Made by a program: the position numbers and the translations under genes. The notes beneath the pieces are model-generated. The model did no database searches, had not been told where the DNA came from, and saw only the letters and a list, made by a program, of their open reading frames with translations. 64,000 nucleotides of DNA from Senegalia massiliensis (GTDB taxonomy: Bacteria > Bacillota > Clostridia > Tissierellales > SIT17), in assembly GCF_900626135.1 (NCBI RefSeq), contig NZ_LR130785.1, positions 62,001-126,000 on the forward strand. Reading direction: 5' to 3'. Positions 45,737-56,392 of this stretch are shown one piece after another. How positions within the stretch are numbered: the stretch's first letter is position 1; each line of letters opens with the position of its first letter.

Positions 45737-47755
45737 TTATTTTATATAATACTCCATTATATTTTTAACTCTTGGAACAACATAATGACTACCGCCTTTA
45801 TCTTCTACACCTTCTATTATCATAGAAACTACTAATTCAGGGTTATCAACATTCATAGCTACAAACCAGCCATTTTCTTTTCCAGTTTCGCTTTGTGATG
45901 ATTTTAATTCTGCAGTTCCAGTTTTACCTGCCAATTTTATGCCATCAAGTTTAGCTTCATTTCCTGTGCCATTTTCATCTTCAATTACATTAATTAAACC
46001 TTCTCTTAATATGTCTATATTTTTATCAGTTATAACATCTTTTTTCCATATTTCTGATTTAACACCTTCACCTTGTTCTAATATAGGTTTCATTATATTT
46101 CCATCATTTACAACTGAACTATAAATTAACGAAAGATGTAATGGGCTTACAAGTACTTCTCCTTGACCATATCCCGTATTCGCTAATAGTATTTCATTTT
46201 CAATATTATTTTCATTAGCAATTTGAGACTTTTCTATAGGATAGTTCACTGGAATGTCTTCATCGAATCCAAATTTTTTCGATTCTTCTATAAAGTTTTT
46301 TTCTCCAATCTCAAGTGCAGCCATTGCAAAATATATATTATCTGAATATACAAATGCATCATTTAAATTAACATTAGAAATTTTATCACTCACTCTAGTT
46401 ACTTTATAATCTCCCCAAGAATTATCTTTTTGCCACCGCTTTCCATTTATACTCAATTTTTCACTAGGATTTATTGAATTTTTATCTAAAGCAATATCTG
46501 CCGTTACAAGTTTAAATGTAGAGCCTGGAGAATATGCATCATTAAATCTATTTTGAAATTCATTTACTTCTGTATCTTCCCATTCCTTAGATTGAGTCTT
46601 TGATATATAAGTTGTAAATAAATTTGAATCAAATGAAGGAGAACTTACCATTGATAAAACTTCACCAGTTATTGGATGTATTGCAACAGATGCCCCTACA
46701 CTTCCGTCCATTTCATTATATATTTTCTTTTGTAAATCCATATCTATAGATAATTTTAAATCTTTACCATCTTCAGGTCTAGTTTTTGCTAAAACTACCT
46801 TGTCTATTTCCTCTCCATCATTTATTTTAGATATATATATTTCTTTACCATCTTTAGAACGAAGACTTTTTTCATGAACTGACTCTAGTCCTAGTTTCCC
46901 AACTATACTTGTACTATTATATATACCTTCTTTATCCTTTTCTAATTCTTCAGCTGTTATAGAGCCAGTATAGCCAATTAATGCTCCAAACGCTTCTCCT
47001 CCAGGATATACTCTTTCTTTAACTTCTTGATGTTTTACACCTTTGATATCAAGAAGTTGCGAAAGTTTTGTATCATCTACTGACAACTTTACTATAGGAA
47101 TAAAATATTCTGGATTAGTATTTTTGTCTAATTTATCTTCTATTAATTCTTTGTCTATGTCCAGAATATTTGCCATATTAGATATATTAGATTCTTTATT
47201 TTCTTCAAATAATTTAGGATATATACCTATGTTATATCTTGTCCCATTTACAGCAAGTCCATTTCCAAATTTATCGTATATTTCTCCTCTTTCTGCATAT
47301 AATGTTTCTACTCTAACTTTATCTTCTTTACTCATCTCTGGGAAAATTAGACTTTCATCCCATTTCACATACCATTTTTTTTCTCCATCTCTCTCTTCTT
47401 CTACCATTTCAATATTAAAATCTTCTAGTTTCATTTCACCTGCTACTGAATCCATTTTCAACTTAAATTTCAACGTATCCTCTTTGTCTTGTTCTTCATT
47501 TAGTTCTATATTTATATCCTTAGCTCCAATACCATCATATATATTAGTATATCTTGTTATAAAATCTTCTTTTGATATATATTTTTTTGAATCAGTTGAT
47601 AACATTCCATACATTTTTTCATAATCTTTAGATTCCCAATTATCTTTATATGTACTAAATGCCTCTTCTTTAGTCTGACTACTACATCCAGTAAATACTA
47701 ATACAGTCATTAAAAATACAACTATAATTAAAATACTTATTTTATGTTTGTTCAA
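45737..47755 (-). CDS. Class B penicillin-binding protein with MecA_N/NTF2-like domain
   Basis: About 672 residues. N-terminal lipoprotein-like signal with VFTGC, a MecA_N/NTF2-like domain (about 30-145), a PBP dimer domain, and a transpeptidase domain with SxxK (SPGSTFK, serine about 412), SDN (VYSDNIYF) and KTGT (AGKTGTAEL). The architecture matches PBP3/PBP2a-type enzymes, often of low beta-lactam affinity; affinity cannot be read from sequence here. Start TTG at 47755, eight bases after AAGGAG; the longer GTG start is too close to it. Cell-wall cross-linking at the outer membrane face. Confidence 0.93.
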   Translation of the reverse strand: MNKHKISILIIVVFLMTVLVFTGCSSQTKEEAFSTYKDNWESKDYEKMYGMLSTDSKKYISKEDFITRYTNIYDGIGAKDINIELNEEQDKEDTLKFKLKMDSVAGEMKLEDFNIEMVEEERDGEKKWYVKWDESLIFPEMSKEDKVRVETLYAERGEIYDKFGNGLAVNGTRYNIGIYPKLFEENKESNISNMANILDIDKELIEDKLDKNTNPEYFIPIVKLSVDDTKLSQLLDIKGVKHQEVKERVYPGGEAFGALIGYTGSITAEELEKDKEGIYNSTSIVGKLGLESVHEKSLRSKDGKEIYISKINDGEEIDKVVLAKTRPEDGKDLKLSIDMDLQKKIYNEMDGSVGASVAIHPITGEVLSMVSSPSFDSNLFTTYISKTQSKEWEDTEVNEFQNRFNDAYSPGSTFKLVTADIALDKNSINPSEKLSINGKRWQKDNSWGDYKVTRVSDKISNVNLNDAFVYSDNIYFAMAALEIGEKNFIEESKKFGFDEDIPVNYPIEKSQIANENNIENEILLANTGYGQGEVLVSPLHLSLIYSSVVNDGNIMKPILEQGEGVKSEIWKKDVITDKNIDILREGLINVIEDENGTGNEAKLDGIKLAGKTGTAELKSSQSETGKENGWFVAMNVDNPELVVSMIIEGVEDKGGSHYVVPRVKNIMEYYIK

Positions 47756-47784
47756 TTGACACACTCCTTATCCAAAATAATATT

Positions 47785-47822
47785 AAAGGCAACCCATTTA
47801 TTTGTTTAATAGGTCGCCTTTA
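47785..47822 (-). terminator. Terminator after the LTA-synthase-family gene
   Basis: AAAGGCGACC...GGGTTGCCTTT hairpin with a G-U pair, starting 4 bases past the stop codon; only a weak T-run. Confidence 0.6.
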
Positions 47823-47825
47823 TAG

Positions 47826-49802
47826 TTAGCTAATTGGTTCCATATACATCATAGATCTCTTTTCCGGTGTTAATACTTTCTGATTAGCAAGTAGCCCGTT
47901 AAAAAATCTTATTAAGTCATTTTGAATTATATTATTAGATAAATCTATCTTTTTATCTATCATTTCATTTGTAGCAATTAATTTTGGATTTTCTATTACT
48001 TCATCACTTTCAAATGAATATAATTTTGAAGATGATGCTGAATAAAAATGTTTTTTATTCAACCATGATCCATCAGGAAATACCACATTATTTTCTTTTA
48101 CACTCATAATATCATTCCCTAATTGATAAGGATTAAATATCCCTAACATATTTGAAATTGTAGGTAGAGCATCTACCATTCCCATTGGTGTGTTGATAGT
48201 TTCATTAAATTGCTTATCTTTAGACCAAACAATAAATGGAGTTCTTTTTAATTGCTTTTTAAATGTTCCATTCATAGCTGTATATTCTGGATCTTCTTTT
48301 GTATAATATTCTCCTGTATCTTGATTATAATTAAATGTCTTTCTGTAATCATCAGTTGATATTTTAGCATGATGATCACCATATAAAACCACTACAGCAT
48401 TATCTAATAATCCTTCTCTATCCATTCCTTCTATAAACGATTGTAAAGCTACATCGGCATAATGATAAGATTTTAAGTAATTTCCTATATCTGTGCCTTC
48501 TAAATGTCCTACGTTAAACTCTGGATATTTTTCTACATCATCAAAAGGATAATGATTAGAAAGGGTTATAAGAGTTGACATAATTGGTTTCTGTTGTTCT
48601 TGTTTAACCTGCTTTATTTTTTGAATTGATTGGTCAAAGAAAGATTTATCACTTAATCCAAGTCCTACTTCTTCATCAATTACATAATCATCTTTAGCAA
48701 AAAACTTGTCATAACCTAAGGTTTTGTGCATCACATTTCTATTCCAAAAGTCTCCATTATTACCATGCATACTCATAGTATAGTATCCTTTATTTTTCAA
48801 TAATTTTTGCAAAGATACATAATTTCTATCAGCATGAGTCATAAAGACTGTTCCATTATTTATTGGTAAAAGTGAAGTGTTAAATGTAAACTCTGAATCA
48901 CTACTTGTTCCTACTGAGTGTTGAGGATAGAAATTATCAAAATATAATCCTTCACTAGCCATCTTGTTTAAAAATGGAGTCACAGGACCATCTTCAAATT
49001 CTAACTCCATAGCAAATTTTTCTGCACTTTCATAATGTATTACATATACATCTTTACCTTTAAATATGTCTGTATATTCATTTTTATTTTGTTTATCTAT
49101 ATTATTTTCAACTAAATCTTCTAATAAAACAGTAGCTTCTTCTGTTTTAATTTCTGGTACACTGCTTGAAGCGATATTCTTCACAAAATCTGCAGTAGTA
49201 TAAGAATATATACCTAATTGTTCAACTAAATATGGTCTATTCCACTGTTTCATTATACGACTCTTATCTGTACCACTCAAAGTATTAAATACAAAGAATA
49301 AAATTGTAGTTCCTATAACAAGTGGAACAACAAACTCTAATCTACTTCTATTATTCTCTGCTTTTTCAAAGAAATTCTTTCTTTTTAATTTACGTATAAC
49401 TATTACTAATACTATTGTAGGAATTGCAAATAGCAACACTTTAAAGTCTAATGTCTTTATTACACTATCTCCTACTTCTTTAACTTGAGTAAGTTGCTTT
49501 AATAATGAAAATGATAAAAATGAACTATAATGCTTATAATAAACATAATTCATTCCATTTAATAAACCAAAAAATACTGACAATGCTATATATAAATAAT
49601 TTCTACGTTTATATGATAAAAATAATGCTATTATACTTGTGAAAATTATCATTGGTATAGTAGTTACAATAGGCTTCCAGTAAGAAATTCCACCTACTGT
49701 CATCATTCTTAATAATATATCATTTAGAATTGCTCCTATTATCAGTAGTATAAATATTATATTGTTTTTAAACCCACTTAGTAATTTGTTTTTGAGTTTC
49801 AT
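47826..49802 (-). CDS. LTA synthase family membrane sulfatase-fold protein
   Basis: A 658-residue protein with five membrane helices (to about 185) and an external alkaline-phosphatase-fold domain. The catalytic threonine is T299 in SVGTSSDSEF, metal ligands are in HYESAEKF and VVVLYGDHHAKIS, and SMHGNNGDFWNR is conserved. It polymerises or transfers glycerol phosphate at the cell surface. AGAGGGG precedes the ATG. Whether it is the main LtaS or a paralog is open. Confidence 0.93.
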   Translation of the reverse strand: MKLKNKLLSGFKNNIIFILLIIGAILNDILLRMMTVGGISYWKPIVTTIPMIIFTSIIALFLSYKRRNYLYIALSVFFGLLNGMNYVYYKHYSSFLSFSLLKQLTQVKEVGDSVIKTLDFKVLLFAIPTIVLVIVIRKLKRKNFFEKAENNRSRLEFVVPLVIGTTILFFVFNTLSGTDKSRIMKQWNRPYLVEQLGIYSYTTADFVKNIASSSVPEIKTEEATVLLEDLVENNIDKQNKNEYTDIFKGKDVYVIHYESAEKFAMELEFEDGPVTPFLNKMASEGLYFDNFYPQHSVGTSSDSEFTFNTSLLPINNGTVFMTHADRNYVSLQKLLKNKGYYTMSMHGNNGDFWNRNVMHKTLGYDKFFAKDDYVIDEEVGLGLSDKSFFDQSIQKIKQVKQEQQKPIMSTLITLSNHYPFDDVEKYPEFNVGHLEGTDIGNYLKSYHYADVALQSFIEGMDREGLLDNAVVVLYGDHHAKISTDDYRKTFNYNQDTGEYYTKEDPEYTAMNGTFKKQLKRTPFIVWSKDKQFNETINTPMGMVDALPTISNMLGIFNPYQLGNDIMSVKENNVVFPDGSWLNKKHFYSASSSKLYSFESDEVIENPKLIATNEMIDKKIDLSNNIIQNDLIRFFNGLLANQKVLTPEKRSMMYMEPIS

Positions 49803-50255
49803 ATTATCCCCTCTTCATTCCATATCCTATTAATTTACATTATATTTCTATTTTACTATAAAGATAGTTTATATCAAAGTGAGTAAAATATCAATTATCT
49901 ATTCTTATTAATAGTATTAAAAAACTATAACAACAATTCTTGTTTTTTTAGATATAATAAATTTATTTTATTGTATCTAAATATAGTTTATTATAATTTA
50001 TCTGTTCAATCCCCTTAAACAAGCCAATTCAATTTTAGAAAATGTTTAGAATTAACTATACAATTAAAATTTTTTTTAGATTTATAATATATATTACATA
50101 ATCATTTCAAAAAAATGGATTTATAGCTTATTTTTTTTGTTATATTACATTTTCATTAAAATACATTCTTCTATTGATTTATTATATTCTTTTCTATACC
50201 CATAAATGAAGGTTTTATGTGTTTATAAGAATTTTCTTCAATATGTTTGAATAAA
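49803..50255. other. AT-rich intergenic region
   Basis: 453 bases without a convincing gene. Next to the LTA-synthase gene a weak minus-strand promoter is possible (TTGATA 49872-49877, 16-base spacer, TAAAAT 49850-49855). No clear terminator for the MFS gene is seen. Confidence 0.6.
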
Positions 50256-51530
50256 TTATTCTTCAAGTTGAGCATCTATTTTCACTTTACCATTGTCACT
50301 TTGATATAGTTTTGGAAATATAGATTTATCTAATTTATAATTAAAACCTACTACTATTGCAGCTATAATTCCTATGATTCCAAGGGCAATAAATGCAGCA
50401 CCATAAGACATATTATCAATTAAATAGCCCATAATTACTCTTCCTCCAGTTCCACCTATAAAATAACCAATATTTCTATAACTATTTATCCTACCTCTAT
50501 GACTTGCAGGAACTCTTCTACTTATATAAGGGGCTGATCCTAACATATTTACTATTTCCCCTATTGTAAATGCAAACATCATTATGTAAAATATAAAATA
50601 AATATTAGTATCTACTATAATTAAATAACTAAGTGAGTAAAGAGTTATTCCTATTATTATTTTAGGCAATTCATTCAATTTTCTTAGTAAATGAGTAACT
50701 ATAGGAGTAAATGCTATAACTACAAATCCATTAAAACTAGAAATCAAGCCAAAATATCTTGCTCCTTTATCCAAAAATATATCTTCCATATAAAGTGGCA
50801 ATACAAAAGACCATTGATCATATATAAATGATGAAAACATAAATATTATTAACTGTATAAGTATTGATTTTCTCTTCTTCAGAATATCAAGTGATGAAGT
50901 GTTTATATCAGCATTATTTTCATATTCATTTTCTTCTTCTTCCTCAATATTTTGAATTTTTACATTTTTAATAAAAAATATTATAAGAATAGTAGATAAA
51001 AGAGTTGTAGCTCCATCAATTATAAATGCTAGACTTAAATAGTTTTCAAATAACAATCCGCCAATACTTGCCCCAAACATAAATCCTAAATTATGACCTA
51101 AATATGATAGTGAATAAACTTTTTCTCTCTCTTTTGGTTTAGTTACATCTGCTATCAATGCTTCAAATGCTGGGTATTCCATATTAGCAAATAATCCTGC
51201 TATTACAAAAAATACAAGCATTAATGTTCCAGGTTCTACAAGTCCTGCTAATATGAAAAATATTACAGTGATTATGTCAAATGTAATTATTAATTTTTTT
51301 CTGTTATATTTATCAGCAAGTTTTCCTCCTATTATTGTAGCAGGTAGGAACAACCCACCAATAGCAATGGAAAGCCAAGCTATTGTGGATGCTGAATATC
51401 CAATCTTTCGACTAAGTATCAAAGTTAAAAGTGGCCAAATAAAACCTCCCATATTTGTTATTATTCTAGCAAAAAATATAACATATGCAGATTTAGAAAG
51501 ACCCTTATATTGAGAAAATATACTTATCAT
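50256..51530 (-). CDS. MFS transporter
   Basis: A 424-residue, 12-helix major facilitator. The A-motif loop GGKLADKYNRKKLI follows helix 2, a charged EEEEENEYENN loop separates the two halves, and SRRVPASHRGRINSYRN is the second-half loop. Resembles MdtH/drug-efflux types; substrate unknown. AAGGAG precedes the ATG. Single gene. Confidence 0.88.
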   Translation of the reverse strand: MISIFSQYKGLSKSAYVIFFARIITNMGGFIWPLLTLILSRKIGYSASTIAWLSIAIGGLFLPATIIGGKLADKYNRKKLIITFDIITVIFFILAGLVEPGTLMLVFFVIAGLFANMEYPAFEALIADVTKPKEREKVYSLSYLGHNLGFMFGASIGGLLFENYLSLAFIIDGATTLLSTILIIFFIKNVKIQNIEEEEENEYENNADINTSSLDILKKRKSILIQLIIFMFSSFIYDQWSFVLPLYMEDIFLDKGARYFGLISSFNGFVVIAFTPIVTHLLRKLNELPKIIIGITLYSLSYLIIVDTNIYFIFYIMMFAFTIGEIVNMLGSAPYISRRVPASHRGRINSYRNIGYFIGGTGGRVIMGYLIDNMSYGAAFIALGIIGIIAAIVVGFNYKLDKSIFPKLYQSDNGKVKIDAQLEE

Positions 51531-51556
51531 TATTATTCATCTCCTTAAGTTTAAAT

Positions 51557-51600
51557 AAAAATAACACCAATTATATTATAATATAATTGGTGTTATTTTT
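51557..51600. terminator. Perfect 44-bp palindromic terminator of the opu operon
   Basis: AAAAATAACACCAATTATAT and complement, ten bases past the stop of the binding-protein fusion. Confidence 0.85.
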
Positions 51601-51610
51601 CTCTTTTATT

Positions 51611-53161
51611 TTATATTAAACCTTTTTTTTCTAAGAAATCTCTTGCTACTTTTTCTAAATCTTCTTTTTCAACATCAACAAGATAGTTCATATTCTGCAT
51701 TTCTTCATCTGATATAGTATCACCTAACTTTTCTAATACCTCTTTTAATTCTGGATATTTTTTAAGACTTTCATTATGAACTATAGGTGCTGCATAATAT
51801 GGTGGGAAAAATGACTTATCATCTTCAAGAATAGTTAAATTCAAATCTATTATTTTACCATCAGTAGAAAATGCATTTATTACATCAACTTCACCACTTT
51901 CTATAGCATTATATCTAAGACCTGTATCTAGACCATTTGCTTCTTTAAATTCCAGTCCATATGTTTCTTTAAGTCCAGGATATCCATCTTCTCTGTCTAA
52001 AAACTCCATATCTGCACCTAAAACAAGTCTATCAGACATTGATACTAAATCACTGAATGTTTCCAAGTTATTTGCTTTTGCTAAATCTGATTTTAATGCT
52101 AAAGTATAAGTGTTATTAAACCCTAAAGGATCCAACCACGTAATATTATATTTTTCATTATATTCTTCTTTTACTATATTATATACTTTCTCTGAATCAG
52201 TTTCTACATCTTGTCTTTTAAGTATTGCGCCATAAGCTGTTCCTGTATATTCTACATAAGTGTCTATATCATTACTTTTAAGTGCTTCAAATGCTGGAAG
52301 TGTACCTCCTAATTCTTTTACTTCAGTTTCATACTCTGTATTTTCTTCAATTAATATTGAAAGTATCTGTCCTTCTATTCTAGCTTCTGTATAATTTTTA
52401 GTTCCTATAACAATAGTTTCATCTTCATTGAAATACTGATATCCTACAGCACTCACTATAATTAACACAACTGCTAAAACTAAAGCACCTATTCTTTTTC
52501 TTGTCTTCTTGTCAGTAATAAGGTGCCCAAAGACAGAAACTGAAGCTTTCTTTTCTATCAAACCAAGTAAATAGTCTATTCCAAGAGCTAAAATTGTAGT
52601 TGGTATAGCACCTGCAAGGATTATAGAGTTATCACTCATTGATATACCACGGAATATGAAATCACCTAATCCTCCAGCTCCTATAAGTGCTGCAATTGTA
52701 GTAGTACCAATATTAATTACTGTAGCAACTCTTATCCCCCCCATTATAACTGGAAATGATAATGGCAAGCTTACCATAAATAATATTTGCATAGGAGTCA
52801 TTCCTACACCTTTTGCAGATTCTGTTATAGATTCATCTACACTTTTTATACCTATAAATGTATTTTTAATAATAGGTAATAGTGCATATAAAAATAATAC
52901 TATAACCGCAGGTCTATAACCTATACCTCCTATAAGGGGGATTGGAATGATAAAACCAAAAAGGGCTAAACTTGGTATTGTTTGAAATATATTTGCAACT
53001 GCAAGTATTCCATCTCCTAGTTTTTTACTTCTTGAAACTATTATTCCTAGTGGTACGCCTATAAGTACTGCTAATAATACTGCAGTAAGTGTTATTTGCA
53101 TATGTTCAATAGTTTTCGCTATAATCTCACTAAAATTCTCAATCATATAATTAAAAACCAT
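51611..53161 (-). CDS. Compatible-solute ABC transporter, fused permease and substrate-binding protein
   Basis: A 516-residue fusion. N-terminal permease (about 1-205) with the EAA-type loop [20 protein letters not shown]; then a linking helix (about 220-240) and a C-terminal OpuAC-type binding domain starting [20 protein letters not shown]. Such fusions import glycine betaine, carnitine or choline. The ATG at 53161 has AAAGGAG seven bases upstream. Pairs with the CBS-domain ATPase directly upstream. Confidence 0.92.
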   Translation of the reverse strand: MVFNYMIENFSEIIAKTIEHMQITLTAVLLAVLIGVPLGIIVSRSKKLGDGILAVANIFQTIPSLALFGFIIPIPLIGGIGYRPAVIVLFLYALLPIIKNTFIGIKSVDESITESAKGVGMTPMQILFMVSLPLSFPVIMGGIRVATVINIGTTTIAALIGAGGLGDFIFRGISMSDNSIILAGAIPTTILALGIDYLLGLIEKKASVSVFGHLITDKKTRKRIGALVLAVVLIIVSAVGYQYFNEDETIVIGTKNYTEARIEGQILSILIEENTEYETEVKELGGTLPAFEALKSNDIDTYVEYTGTAYGAILKRQDVETDSEKVYNIVKEEYNEKYNITWLDPLGFNNTYTLALKSDLAKANNLETFSDLVSMSDRLVLGADMEFLDREDGYPGLKETYGLEFKEANGLDTGLRYNAIESGEVDVINAFSTDGKIIDLNLTILEDDKSFFPPYYAAPIVHNESLKKYPELKEVLEKLGDTISDEEMQNMNYLVDVEKEDLEKVARDFLEKKGLI

Positions 53162-53175
53162 AAAATTCTCCTTTC

Positions 53176-54294
53176 CTAATCAACTTGTAATAAATCAGAT
53201 ATAACATTTAATGCACTACTCTTTGTTACTACTCCTTTTACTTTATTTTGAGAGTTTATAACAGGAACAAAGTTGATATTTTGTTCATTTATTATATTTA
53301 TAACGTCTGCCATACTCATATCCTCATGTACTGGCTTTATATCTGTTCTTTTAAGTTCAGTCATAGTCATACTTTTATCATTACTTCTTGTATCCTTAGC
53401 AGTTATATATCCTTGATAATTTTCATCTTTATCTACAATTATAAGGAAATTAACTTCTCTTTCTCTCATTCTCTCAACTGCTTCAGCAAGTCTTCTTCTA
53501 AGATAAATCTTTGGATATTTTTTAACCATTATATCACTAGCACTAATAAGTTCTGGACTTCTCCATAACCTATCTTTCCCAACAAAGTTTTCTATAAATT
53601 CGTTTTTAGGATTAGATAATATCTCTTCTGGAGTATCAAACTGTACAATATTTCCTTTATCCATAACAGCTATTCTATCTGCCATTTTGATAGCTTCATC
53701 CATATCATGAGAAACCATAACAATGGTTTTGGATAATTCTGATTGCAATCTTATAAGTTCATCTTGTAATTGTTCGCGAGTTATAGGATCAAGTGCAGAA
53801 AAAGGCTCATCCATTAATAAAATATCAGGATTTGCAGCTAATGCTCTTGCTATACCTACTCTTTGTTGTTGGCCCCCACTTAATTCTGAAGGATATCTCT
53901 TAGCATATTCATCTGCTGGAAGTCCCACTAAATCTAATAGTTCACGTGCTCTTTCTTCTCGTTCTTCTTGAGTCCATTCTTTTAGTAGTGGTACAAGCTC
54001 AATATTTTCGCTTACGGTCATATGTGGAAAAAGACCAACCATTTGAATAACATATCCTATATTTCTTCTGAGTTGTATAGCGTTTATGTCTAGTATGTTA
54101 TCACCATTTATTAATATTTCTCCTCCTGATGGCTCAATGAGTCTATTTATCATCTTCATTGTAGTAGTCTTTCCACAGCCACTTTCTCCAATAAGTACAA
54201 CTAACTCGCCTTTTTTGATTTGAAAGCTTAAATCATCAATAACAGCTTCAGTTGCATCATCAAATATTTTTTTTACGTTCTTAAATTGAATCAT
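53176..54294 (-). CDS. opuCA: Compatible-solute ABC transporter ATPase with CBS domains
   Basis: A 372-residue ATPase: Walker [30 protein letters not shown], Walker [14 protein letters not shown], then two CBS domains (about 250-372; [21 protein letters not shown]) that sense ionic strength in OpuA/OpuC proteins. AAAGGAG precedes the ATG. First gene of a two-gene operon. Confidence 0.93.
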   Translation of the reverse strand: MIQFKNVKKIFDDATEAVIDDLSFQIKKGELVVLIGESGCGKTTTMKMINRLIEPSGGEILINGDNILDINAIQLRRNIGYVIQMVGLFPHMTVSENIELVPLLKEWTQEEREERARELLDLVGLPADEYAKRYPSELSGGQQQRVGIARALAANPDILLMDEPFSALDPITREQLQDELIRLQSELSKTIVMVSHDMDEAIKMADRIAVMDKGNIVQFDTPEEILSNPKNEFIENFVGKDRLWRSPELISASDIMVKKYPKIYLRRRLAEAVERMREREVNFLIIVDKDENYQGYITAKDTRSNDKSMTMTELKRTDIKPVHEDMSMADVINIINEQNINFVPVINSQNKVKGVVTKSSALNVISDLLQVD

Positions 54295-54655
54295 TTAATT
54301 TCTCCTTTCCTTTTATATTAAAAATAATTAAACAATAATTTTTAATAATGTAATTATTAACATTTAAAATTAAAGCTAGAAGTTTATACACAGCTAGCTT
54401 GTCCTTATCAATTATGATATTATAATTTAAAAGCTTTGGTAAAGTAAGATGTAGACTAAAATAATATAAGAGAATTAATCTATAAGAGGATTAAAAAATC
54501 TAAAAAGTGATTTGCTATATTTTATTATATTACATATTCAAAATATTTGCCAGTAAAATTCCGAATTATAATATATTTTTTTTGTTAAATGTTATTTAAA
54601 TCGCTTTATTTTAATAATAAATACATGTTTATAGTTCATGATTTTATAATTTAAA
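54295..54655. other. AT-rich intergenic region upstream of the opu operon
   Basis: About 360 bases, no gene. An interrupted inverted repeat AAAGCTAG...CTAGCTT lies at about 54372-54401 and may be an operator. Long AT leader in front of opuCA. Confidence 0.55.
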
Positions 54656-54689
54656 AAGTAAAATAGATCTTTATTGATCCATTTTACTT
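54656..54689 (-). terminator. Terminator overlapping the end of the RluF-type gene
   Basis: AAGTAAAATGGATC / GATCTATTTTACTT hairpin with one mismatch, including the stop codon; the minus strand then has TTTTTAAA. Confidence 0.7.
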
Positions 54690-55402
54690 GAATTTTTAGT
54701 CATTTCATTTATAGTATTCATTTCTGTGTTTGTTAAATATCTCCATTTGCCTATGGGTAAATTTTCTAAAGTTACATTCATTATTCTTATTCTTTTAAGT
54801 TTTACTACATTATACCCTAAATATGAACACATTCTTCTAATTTGTCTATTAAGTCCTTGTGTTAATATTATTTTAAATTTGTATTTACTAATTTTTTCAA
54901 CAAAACATTTCTTTGTTACTGTATCTAATATAGGAACTCCATTTGACATATCTTTTATAAATTTATTTGTTATAGGTTTATCTACTGTCACTATATATTC
55001 TTTTTCATGATTATTTCCTGCCCTAAGAATTTTATTTACAATATCACCATCATTTGTTAAAAATATTAGGCCTTCAGAATCTTTATCAAGTCTACCTATG
55101 GGAAATATCCTTTCAGGATAATTTACAAAGTCTACTATATTACCTTTTACATGTGATTCTGTTGTACAAGTTATACCTCTAGGCTTATTTAATACTATAT
55201 ATATAAGTTCTGGTTTATCATTTATTAATTTACCATCTACTTCTATATAATCATTAAAATCAACTTTGTCTCCTAATTCTGCTTTTCTACCATTTATTTT
55301 AACTCTGCCTTGTTCTATCATTGAATCAGCTTCTCTTCTAGAACAAATCCCTGTCTCTCTTATAAATTTATTAATTCTTTTCTTTGAATTGTTTTGTTCC
55401 AT
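54671..55402 (-). CDS. rluF: 23S rRNA pseudouridine synthase, RluF type
   Basis: A 243-residue RsuA-family enzyme: S4 domain (about 8-65; [20 protein letters not shown]) and catalytic domain with aspartate in [19 protein letters not shown] and [12 protein letters not shown]-terminal [18 protein letters not shown] is conserved. The NHEKEYIV form favours RluF (23S U2604) over RsuA/RluB. AAGGAG upstream; 27 bases behind the SDR gene, so probably cotranscribed. Confidence 0.9.
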   Translation of the reverse strand: MEQNNSKKRINKFIRETGICSRREADSMIEQGRVKINGRKAELGDKVDFNDYIEVDGKLINDKPELIYIVLNKPRGITCTTESHVKGNIVDFVNYPERIFPIGRLDKDSEGLIFLTNDGDIVNKILRAGNNHEKEYIVTVDKPITNKFIKDMSNGVPILDTVTKKCFVEKISKYKFKIILTQGLNRQIRRMCSYLGYNVVKLKRIRIMNVTLENLPIGKWRYLTNTEMNTINEMTKNSSKMDQ

Positions 55403-55429
55403 TAAATATTATTACTCCTTAAAATTTAA

Positions 55430-56239
55430 TTATTTTTGTTTTTGTTTTTGTAAATTAAGTGTTAATCCTCCATCAACTAATATGTCTGTACCAGTTATAA
55501 ATGAAGCCTTATCACTTGCTAAGAAATGAACTAACTCAGATACTTCTTCAGACTCTCCATTTTTACCTATTGGAGTTATAGACTTCATATATTCCATTCT
55601 TTCAGGATGTTCTGCACTTGCTTTCTTTGCCATTGGAGTCATTATTATTCCTGGAGATACAGAAACTATTCTACTATTCTTTTTGCCAAAACGAGTTGCA
55701 TTAAGTTTTGCAATTAATTGAACTCCATGCTTTGCATAATTATATGCCAAATCAGAATCTCCATCTAAAAATGAAGCTATTTTTTCTAAAGCATCTTCTT
55801 GTTGAGGATTTCTTAAAAGTTCATCTTGATCATTATTTGATGAAACCATATGACCCATCATTGAAGCAATTAAAATAACAGAAGCCCCTTTATCAATTCC
55901 ATTATATGTTTCTTCAACTACATTGTAAGTTCCAAGTAAATCTATTTTTAAAGTTTTCATTACATCTCCAACAGTTCCACTTACACCAGCTGCATGTACC
56001 ATAGTCTTTAATTCTCCAAAACTTTTTGCATAATCAATTAATTTCTTTACACTTTCTTTGTCGGATACATCAGTAGAATAATATTCAACATCTATTCCTA
56101 TATTATTTAACTCTTCACTTGCAGTTATTAGCTTATCTTCACCTCTACTAGCTATTACAACAGTACCCTCTTTAAATAATTTTGCACATTCTAAACCTAT
56201 ACCACTACTTCCACCTGTAATTACATGAACTTTTTTCAT
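55430..56239 (-). CDS. Short-chain dehydrogenase/reductase
   Basis: A 269-residue SDR: nucleotide motif ITGGSSGIGLECAKLF, VHAAGVSG (NAG-like), the catalytic YNYAKHG (YxxxK), and SPGIIMTPMAKK; ends with GTDILVDGGLTLN. Substrate unknown; family members act on steroids, sugars or acyl chains. A Gln/Lys tail comes from a CAAAAA repeat at the 3' end. Confidence 0.9.
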   Translation of the reverse strand: MKKVHVITGGSSGIGLECAKLFKEGTVVIASRGEDKLITASEELNNIGIDVEYYSTDVSDKESVKKLIDYAKSFGELKTMVHAAGVSGTVGDVMKTLKIDLLGTYNVVEETYNGIDKGASVILIASMMGHMVSSNNDQDELLRNPQQEDALEKIASFLDGDSDLAYNYAKHGVQLIAKLNATRFGKKNSRIVSVSPGIIMTPMAKKASAEHPERMEYMKSITPIGKNGESEEVSELVHFLASDKASFITGTDILVDGGLTLNLQKQKQK

Positions 56240-56392
56240 CTGTATAAATACCTCCAGTAATTTATGCTATTAATTTATAAAGAGATTATACCCTTATTTG
56301 CTCATTATAACACACAATTTAAGTATCACTATCTTATTTTTCCTATGTTATAATTATATTGATAGTAAAATATGAATATAAAAGGTGAGTAT

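Noticed and set aside
47043-47624. A 193-codon plus-strand frame rich in Ser and Leu
   Set aside because: Antisense to the penicillin-binding protein gene; composition typical of a shadow frame.
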